Below are positions 62,101 through 64,000 of a stretch of DNA of 64,000 nt, piece after piece. How positions within the stretch are numbered: the stretch's first letter is position 1; the number at the start of each line of letters is the position of its first letter. Below the pieces are notes generated by a model. The model had not been told where the DNA came from and did no database searches. It saw nothing but the letters and a program-made list of their open reading frames with translations. This DNA is from Patella vulgata. Lineage: Eukaryota > Mollusca > Gastropoda > Patellidae. The DNA lies in contig NC_065882.2 of the NCBI RefSeq assembly GCF_932274485.2, forward strand, positions 55,155,431-55,219,430, read 5' to 3'. A program made the position numbers and the translations under genes.

Positions 62101-62551
62101 CAGTTGGAATTCTAAATAGGAGAAGGCCTTGGCAGCGCTGTCCGCACAAAATTTACTTTATGGCACAGTCGGTGCAGAAAAGTAGAAAACCCCATTTCAT
62201 TTCATTTAAAAGGTGCTTTTGGCAGTGCGTTTGTTGACGTAATTGTAGAATAACAACGCATTTAATTGCTAGATTTAGCATCATATTGTCAAACAAAGTA
62301 TCTGACAGTCATCTGATCTATACGATGTGGTATTAATAGGTTGTTTTTATGATTGTTGGTTATTTATTATATATGATAATTTTTTTTACAGTATGGTCAG
62401 CTTGGTAAAGTATGGATGAATGGAGTAGGATGTTCAGGAACAGAATCCTCACTATTCCAGTGTAACAGCTACAGTTGGAACCCCAGTACATATAGTTATA
62501 GCTATAGTTATTCCAGATGTTATGATCTTGGTGTAAACTGCTACAATGACG
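30666..62551 (+). CDS. Gene 2: secreted or surface protein with at least 16 SRCR domains, 5' part
   Basis: Twenty-one exons can be joined in frame: 30666-30744, 32414-32568, 34201-34372, 35323-35661, 38667-38822, 38923-39087, 39330-39653, 40202-40531, 43861-44187, 46118-46277, 46714-46865, 47102-47434, 49175-49492, 49790-50113, 52082-52402, 54336-54662, 55335-55646, 56852-57175, 57834-58157, 58925-59103 and 62392-62551. They give 1,760 codons without a stop: a signal peptide, then 16 SRCR domains of ~105 residues. The gene runs past the window, so a membrane anchor or stop is not seen. All inter-domain introns are phase 1. Domains rotate as A (1,4,7,10,13,16), B (2,5,8,11,14), C (3,6,9,12,15). 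Role by family: extracellular ligand or microbe binding, which is inference here. Confidence 0.9.
30949..31305 (-). mobile_element. SINE family A, complete, with 17-bp target-site duplication
   Basis: CCCCTAAAGTAACAGAA flanks it at 30932-30948 and 31306-31322. On the minus strand it starts with a tRNA-like head (TAAGTTGGTAAGACGCTGGC as A-box region; GGTCGGGTGTTCGATCCCTG as B-box region) and ends with a TTTCATTTCATTTC tail. Perfect duplications suggest recent insertion in gene 2 intron 1. Confidence 0.92.
31803..32118 (+). mobile_element. SINE family B, complete, with target-site duplication
   Basis: CGCAATATTTAG precedes it (31793-31804) and CGCAATATTTAG follows the (CT)n tail (from ~32119). 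Head GTTGGATAGCTGAATGGTTA with B-box region GGTTTCGAATCCTC; the tail holds ~20 CT units. Confidence 0.9.
32146..32340 (+). mobile_element. SINE family A, internally deleted, plus orientation
   Basis: Head CCCAGGTGGCTCAGTAAGTA and tail GTTGGAGTAGGACGTTAAAA then ATTTCATTTCATT. The central part is shortened. Confidence 0.8.
32414..34372 (+). CDS. Gene 2 SRCR domain 1 (type A), two exons
   Basis: Exon 32414-32568 (phase 1 in, phase 0 out) encodes [37 protein letters not shown] and FKYGT. Exon 34201-34372 (phase 0 in, phase 1 out) encodes [40 protein letters not shown] and DAGVKC. Six cysteines in total. The 1,632-bp intron between them holds a large hairpin element. It is the N-terminal domain of the mature protein. 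Confidence 0.92.
33314..34064. repeat. Fold-back element: two ~361-bp arms, ~28-bp loop
   Basis: 33314-33675 is the near-perfect reverse complement of 33704-34064. Examples are CAATATTGGTGCCAGCCATT against AATGACTGGCACCAATATTG, and GATAAGAGAACACGAG against CGTGTTCACTTATC. It lies wholly within the intron that splits SRCR domain 1. Transcribed, it could form a long RNA hairpin. No open frame of meaning; class unknown. Confidence 0.88.
34373..35322 (+). other. Intron between SRCR domains 1 and 2
   Basis: No repeat recognised apart from a C-run near 34892-34904. Confidence 0.5.
35323..35661 (+). CDS. Gene 2 SRCR domain 2 (type B)
   Basis: Acceptor TTTATTTACAG, donor GTAAGT at 35662, phase 1 to 1, 113 codons. 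Encodes [44 protein letters not shown] and TASVICY. It carries an added vicinal Cys pair in [10 protein letters not shown] besides the usual six cysteines, and ends in a longer linker ([10 protein letters not shown]). Confidence 0.93.
35844..37034 (+). mobile_element. Tc1 element, decayed transposase
   Basis: Terminal repeats CTTTTCAAAAAAAGTAGGGG at 35844 and its inverse ending 37034, TA at each side. The transposase starts at 36155 ([20 protein letters not shown], then [13 protein letters not shown]) and is stopped after 66 codons; later parts are fragmentary. The related copy at 27454-28145 is a shorter derivative. Confidence 0.88.
37120..38645 (-). mobile_element. Tc1 DD34E transposon, near intact
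   Basis: Terminal repeats CTATTCAAAAAAAGTAGGGG (37120) and the inverse ending GAATAG at 38645, with TA target duplication (37118-37119, 38646-38647). It sits in an AT microsatellite (37099-37119). Its right end is 21 bp before the splice acceptor of the domain 3 exon. Confidence 0.92.
37334..38353 (-). CDS. Tc1 transposase, 339 codons, one in-frame stop
   Basis: Minus strand, ATG at 38353, TGA at 37334-37336. Residues 1-110 form two helix-turn-helix motifs ([38 protein letters not shown]). The catalytic triad is seen: Asp in MFSDESRF, Asp in [12 protein letters not shown] and Glu in [13 protein letters not shown], with 34 residues between the last two, so DD34E. A GG-rich block ([11 protein letters not shown]) is present. 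The only lesion I see is TAG just before DDNAR, where relatives usually have CAG or CAA (Gln). Otherwise the length matches active Tc1 transposases (~340 residues). Confidence 0.88.
38667..39087 (+). CDS. Gene 2 SRCR domain 3 (type C), two exons
   Basis: Exon 38667-38822 encodes [40 protein letters not shown] and KQMNHQ. Exon 38923-39087 encodes [25 protein letters not shown] and AMCYSS. The internal intron is only 100 bp, phase 1, and falls at the start of the GGIAY block. Six cysteines. The first acceptor (TATAATATTTTACAG) is A/T-rich, and any branch point must lie in or next to the Tc1 end. Confidence 0.92.
39330..39653 (+). CDS. Gene 2 SRCR domain 4 (type A)
   Basis: Acceptor ATTTCATAG, donor GTAATG at 39654, 108 codons, phase 1 to 1. 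Encodes [65 protein letters not shown] and DASVVC. Type A is not split here, unlike domains 1, 7 and 16. Confidence 0.94.
40202..40531 (+). CDS. Gene 2 SRCR domain 5 (type B)
   Basis: Acceptor CATATTACAG, donor GTAAGT at 40532, 110 codons, phase 1 to 1. Encodes [50 protein letters not shown] and [12 protein letters not shown]. The position of the Cys pair in domain 2 is PLPVGS here, so six cysteines. Confidence 0.94.
40660..41640. repeat. Degenerate tandem repeat in intron
   Basis: Variants of GCGTTTTGCTATTTAGAAAT and TTCTCTGATTTATATTTG recur near 40765, 40920, 41275 and 41430, interspersed with CCGTTCAAGATAT-like phrases. AT-rich decayed array with a unit of roughly 165 bp; class unknown. 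Confidence 0.5.
41946..43210. repeat. Repeat family R, copy with one terminal repeat
   Basis: Starts ATACGCCCACATTTTCATG, the terminal repeat of the complete copy at 50173. It then contains about seven diverged ~165-bp units holding AGGTCACAATTTTTATCCGA, TTTCGATATTCGCGCATAT and ATTATGGCCCCTGATTGTAC. It lacks the right terminal repeat. Similar intronic units are, to my knowledge, very common in bivalve genomes. Confidence 0.75.
43211..43860. other. Intron, locally GC-richer with imperfect internal repetition
   Basis: Phrases like GAGCGTGGTGTATACGTAGT (43333) and GAGCGTAGTGTACGCATAGT (43561) repeat imperfectly. GC content is visibly higher than the flanks. No coding signal recognised. Confidence 0.4.
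43861..44187 (+). CDS. Gene 2 SRCR domain 6 (type C)
   Basis: Acceptor CTCATACAG, donor GTTAGT at 44188, 109 codons, phase 1 to 1. Encodes [60 protein letters not shown] and [11 protein letters not shown]. Six cysteines. Confidence 0.94.
44400..44946 (-). mobile_element. Penelope-like retroelement remnant
   Basis: Minus-strand sequence recalls the reverse transcriptase of Penelope-like elements around the catalytic region ([11 protein letters not shown]) and downstream ([17 protein letters not shown]), in the family's order. It is short and clearly broken. It may extend to ~45390 but I cannot support that. It lies in the 1.9-kb intron before SRCR domain 7. Confidence 0.5.
45417..45950. repeat. 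Degenerate repeat, three units
   Basis: Units containing GTGAACGCGATAGAGGCTA, CACGTGGATGAATCC and ATATTCAGCG recur near 45482, 45725 and 45866. ATACCCACATTTAAG at 45641 resembles the terminal repeat of family R, so this may be a diverged relative. Confidence 0.5.
46118..46865 (+). CDS. Gene 2 SRCR domain 7 (type A), two exons
   Basis: Exon 46118-46277 (phase 1 in, phase 2 out) encodes [38 protein letters not shown] and [11 protein letters not shown]. Exon 46714-46865 encodes [30 protein letters not shown] and NVICYKHG. An alternative acceptor at 46718-46719 (CCAG|G) keeps frame and would remove two residues. The intron is phase 2 and sits a few residues downstream of the phase 0 intron of domain 1. 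Confidence 0.9.
47102..47434 (+). CDS. Gene 2 SRCR domain 8 (type B)
   Basis: Acceptor GTGTTTTACAG, donor GTGAGT at 47435, 111 codons, phase 1 to 1. Encodes [53 protein letters not shown] and [11 protein letters not shown]. No Cys pair (ALSPGAFG). Confidence 0.94.
48106..48346 (-). mobile_element. SINE family A, partial
   Basis: Contains GAAAACGGGCATACGCCATG, GTGCTATGAGGGAAAATTTG and TACGTGCACGCTAATGTGTA. The tRNA-like head is missing at the right. Confidence 0.85.
48528..48745 (-). mobile_element. SINE family A, second partial copy in the same fold-back
   Basis: Starts GAAATGAAAAGGGGTTTAAC and runs to TTCGCCCCATCCGAACGACT. More diverged than 48106-48346. Confidence 0.85.
49175..49492 (+). 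CDS. Gene 2 SRCR domain 9 (type C)
   Basis: Acceptor TTCCCAAAG, donor GTTAGT at 49493, 106 codons, phase 1 to 1. Encodes [55 protein letters not shown] and RIVCFNT. Six cysteines. The GAP block before the core is shorter than in other domains. Confidence 0.92.
49790..50113 (+). CDS. Gene 2 SRCR domain 10 (type A)
   Basis: Acceptor TATTTTGCAG, donor GTATGC at 50114, 108 codons, phase 1 to 1. Encodes [66 protein letters not shown] and DARVSC. The only 297 bp between it and domain 9 make this the second-shortest inter-module gap. Confidence 0.95.
50173..51444. mobile_element. Repeat family R, complete element with terminal inverted repeats
   Basis: Begins ATACGCCCACATTTTCAT and ends with the reverse complement of ATACACCCACATTTTTCA at 51444. 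Between are about seven tandem ~165-bp units (AGGTCACAATTTT..., ...ATTATGGCCCCTGATTGTAC, CGAAAAATC). No open frame. It starts 60 bp after the domain 10 donor. Terminal repeats enclosing an internal tandem array suggest a non-autonomous DNA transposon. Confidence 0.75.
51869..52075 (+). mobile_element. SINE family B, 5'-truncated, ending at a splice acceptor
   Basis: Body GTCAACTGGCGTGGTTTCGA, then TAAGGAGTAGGGTCGTCTGT, then GTTGAGTGGATGTTAAACCC, with the CT-rich tail TCTATCTCTCTTTTCTTTTA running into the AG at 52080-52081 before SRCR domain 11. Confidence 0.9.
52082..52402 (+). CDS. Gene 2 SRCR domain 11 (type B)
   Basis: Acceptor TTTTCTTTTAG, donor GTAAGA at 52403, 107 codons, phase 1 to 1. 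Encodes [51 protein letters not shown] and KYASVACSS. Has the vicinal Cys pair (ISICCSAFG) as in domains 2 and 14. Confidence 0.94.
52668..52945 (+). mobile_element. SINE family B, diverged
   Basis: TTGGGGGCCGAATGGTCGAA at the head and GAAATGACTTATATGG with GGGACGTTAAACCCCAT at the tail remain recognisable; the centre is degraded. Confidence 0.6.
53162..54111. mobile_element. Non-autonomous element with ~52-bp terminal inverted repeats
   Basis: GAGTCTGACCTTCTATCCGT at 53162 matches the reverse complement of the end at 54111, and the match runs through an AT run and CACCATGTCCAACCA. A second internal inverted pair (CATGTCCAACCAGACAATAT at 53775 and its inverse at 54047-54073) is present. No transposase. 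In the intron before SRCR domain 12. Confidence 0.82.
54336..54662 (+). CDS. Gene 2 SRCR domain 12 (type C)
   Basis: Acceptor TCTATTTCGCCAG, donor GTATTA at 54663, 109 codons, phase 1 to 1. Encodes [65 protein letters not shown] and GDAAVYC. Six cysteines. Confidence 0.94.
55335..55646 (+). CDS. Gene 2 SRCR domain 13 (type A)
   Basis: Acceptor TATCCTACAG, donor GTTAGT at 55647, 104 codons, phase 1 to 1. Encodes [71 protein letters not shown] and VRC. A serine run replaces the usual D-x-W-x-D block after the first cysteine. Confidence 0.93.
55647..56851 (+). other. Intron between SRCR domains 13 and 14
   Basis: No recognised element. A GC-richer stretch at 55840-56080 reads like decayed coding or repeat DNA, but I cannot assign it. 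Confidence 0.4.
56852..57175 (+). CDS. Gene 2 SRCR domain 14 (type B)
   Basis: Acceptor TTCTTCCAATAG, donor GTAAGT at 57176, 108 codons, phase 1 to 1. Encodes [50 protein letters not shown] and YVTVYCS. Vicinal Cys pair in [10 protein letters not shown]. Confidence 0.94.
57176..57833 (+). other. Intron between SRCR domains 14 and 15
   Basis: No recognised feature. Confidence 0.45.
57834..58157 (+). CDS. Gene 2 SRCR domain 15 (type C)
   Basis: Acceptor TTGTTTCGCTAG, donor GTAAGT at 58158, 108 codons, phase 1 to 1. Encodes [66 protein letters not shown] and [10 protein letters not shown]. Six cysteines. Shares GGVA with domain 6. Confidence 0.93.
58158..58924 (+). other. Intron between SRCR domains 15 and 16
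   Basis: No recognised feature. Confidence 0.45.
58925..62551 (+). CDS. Gene 2 SRCR domain 16 (type A), two exons
   Basis: Exon 58925-59103 (phase 1 in, phase 0 out) encodes [40 protein letters not shown] and [16 protein letters not shown]. Exon 62392-62551 (phase 0 in, phase 1 out) encodes [29 protein letters not shown], a run of alternating Tyr/Ser, then [11 protein letters not shown]. The 3.3-kb intron holds a nested SINE/hAT cluster. The donor at 62552 (GTAAGC) sends the gene out of the window. Confidence 0.92.
59104..60303 (+). other. First part of the intron splitting SRCR domain 16
   Basis: AT-rich, no recognised element. Confidence 0.4.
60641..61587. mobile_element. hAT-type MITE with 8-bp target-site duplication
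   Basis: Begins CAGTGGCGGCGCCAG and ends CTGGCGCCGCCACTG, with CGTCTTAC at 60633-60640 and 61588-61595. Eight-base target duplications and CAGTGGCG termini fit hAT. No transposase. It contains a later SINE B insertion. Confidence 0.9.
61045..61336 (-). mobile_element. SINE family B nested in the hAT MITE
   Basis: (GA)n, body CGACACAAACTAGGTCATTT, CCTTGTCACGTACAACCGGG, head to CATTCGGCCATCCAACCCCC. TGCGAACCT flanks it on both sides, a short target duplication. Confidence 0.9.
61983..62208 (+). mobile_element. SINE family A, plus orientation, 5'-incomplete
   Basis: Recognised by GGACCTGGCAAGGACAGTGT, GGATGGGGCGATAAATCGAT and the tail CCCCATTTCATTTCATTT. Confidence 0.75.
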
Positions 62552-62623
62552 GTAAGCTGTCAGTATTTATCATCATCATATAAATTGCTCATTACTTCTG
62601 ATAGTATACCCCCACCCCCAATA

Positions 62624-62712
62624 CAGTGGCGGATGCAGGATATTTGGTTAAGGGGCGGGCAAGGGCGGGGTGTGTTACAGCTTGGGGATCCTCCCCCCAT
62701 ACCCCTCGCAGT
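62624..62712. mobile_element. Solitary hAT-like end
   Basis: CAGTGGCGGATGCAGGATAT followed by AAGGGCGGGG resembles the left end of the hAT MITE and of other hAT-like ends; no partner end was found. Confidence 0.4.
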
Positions 62713-63105
62713 GTTTCATTTGATTAGAGCTAATCTCACTTAACACTGCTGTAATGGAAGCCAACTTATGTTCCAAATTATGACTGGTCAATAGTCCGAT
62801 TAACATCCAATAAAGTCTGGAGGCTCAGCGCGGGGGGGGGGGGGATCCATCAAATGGGCACAAAACCAGACCCAACTTTTCTAGAGTAAAATTTTGGGTA
62901 GAATACGATGCCGAGTGGTAATCAATCCGCCGATGGGGCGTTTTCGAGATATTCGGGGTCAAAGGTCAAATGGGTTCATTTGCACTGAAATGAATGCGCG
63001 GTTATTCCTGTATCATGAAAATAAGCTGAATATGATCGAAAGTAATCACACTTTCAATAAAAATGTAAACTTGCTAAATTCACTCTTTTTCTTTGTGACC
63101 CTAGA

Positions 63106-64000
63106 GGTCAAAAGGTCACATTTTCCGTTTTAGCACTAGGAAGATTTAAAGTAACAAATTTAATGTCAGCGTAAAATATAAAAACTAAAGCTAAAGCTGT
63201 TCTAATTAATAATAGAAAAATTTAAAATTAATCTTTAAGCGGTCTTAGCACCGAACTTTTACTTTGGAACGTCGAAAATGATCTTGCATAACAGAACCAA
63301 AACGCTTCGGAGCCAGTTTCAAAAATACACAAAAACTGTTAAATCAAAATCTCTCCGAATTAGTTTTACAACGAATGCTTTACATAATGATACCAGTTGT
63401 CTGAAAAAAATAATTGAACAGTTCAATGGCTGGACTCTAGCCTGCAGGCCGCGTCACAAATCCTGCCCAAATTTTCCCAGCTAACATTTACCAATACGAC
63501 ATATATATCCTGTGAACTACTATGTACAATGCGAAATGTACAATGTTCCGGCGAAATTCATAAAAACTCATAAAAGATTTGCAAACTTTTAATTTCGTCG
63601 TCAGATACGTGTTTTCCCGCCACAGATTAACGTCGGTTTTCCTAGACTGGGATTCTCGGAAATCCACGCGGCCTGCCGGGGTGGAGTCCAACACTGAAAC
63701 TTTTTAATTGTTTTTCAGACAACTAGTATCATTATGTATAACAATCGTTGTGAAAATAAATCTGAGAGATTTCGATTTGGCAGTTACGTATTTTTGAAAC
63801 AGGTTTTAAAGTGTGCTGGTTCTGTTATGCAAGATCATTTTCGACGTTCCAAAGTAAAAGTTCGGTGCTAAGACCACCTAAAGATAAATTTTAAATGTTC
63901 CTATTATTAATTAGAACAGGTTTCGCTTTAGTTTTTATATTTTACGTTGACATTTTATTGCTTTAAATCTTCTTAGTGCAAAAACGGTAAATTTCACCTT
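63106..64000. repeat. Fold-back element, cut by the window edge
   Basis: Left arm 63106-63455 pairs with 63668-64000. Examples are GGTCTTAGCACCGAACTTTT against AAAAGTTCGGTGCTAAGACC, and GATACCAGTTGTCTGAAAAA against its inverse near 63712. Loop ~210 bp. In the last intron of the window. Confidence 0.85.

Overview
The window is eukaryotic, AT-rich and dominated by introns and repeats. Tc1/mariner transposons, LINEs, two tRNA-derived SINE families and many-copy scavenger-receptor cysteine-rich (SRCR) exons point to a marine mollusc (gastropod or bivalve). That placement is inference from repeat and gene style, not from a marker gene.

Two host genes are visible, both on the + strand. Gene 1 (its 5' end is outside the window; 499-8098) has two single-exon SRCR domains, then a Ser/Thr-rich stalk, one transmembrane helix and a short tail with a tyrosine motif. 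It looks like a type I SRCR surface receptor. Its last coding codons and 3' region are tandemly duplicated at 8723-9405. Gene 2 starts with a short signal-peptide exon at 30666-30744 and runs off the right end. Twenty further exons encode 16 SRCR domains (1,760 codons in the window). Every domain boundary is a phase 1 intron. The domains fall into three types in strict rotation, A-B-C x5 and then A, so the gene appears to have grown by duplication of a three-domain module. Four domains (1, 3, 7 and 16) carry an extra internal intron, at differing positions and phases.

Between the genes (9.4-30.6 kb) is mobile DNA. Its main structure is an inverted duplication, arms 17379-21635 and 22611-27568 around a 975-bp spacer. 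Each arm holds a decayed copy of a multi-copy invertebrate gene family. From memory, full-length relatives carry a PIN/XPG-like nuclease region and a tesmin-type CXC tail, both absent here. The spacer carries the N-terminal part of the left copy.

Other repeats: Tc1 DD34E elements at 1159-2649, 35844-37034 and 37120-38645 (the last has a transposase with one in-frame stop) and a deletion derivative at 27454-28145; a mariner fragment at 29294-29600; LINEs at 4584-6425 and 11206-12709; CR1/L2-like LINE 3' pieces at 8180-10640; a Penelope-like remnant; fold-back elements; a TTAA-flanked MITE; a hAT MITE nested in a SINE; and an inverted-terminal-repeat element built of internal ~165-bp repeats.

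Two gene 2 exons have 3' splice sites whose upstream signals lie in transposon sequence (a Tc1 end before domain 3, a SINE CT tail before domain 11). No functional tRNA, rRNA or CRISPR was seen.
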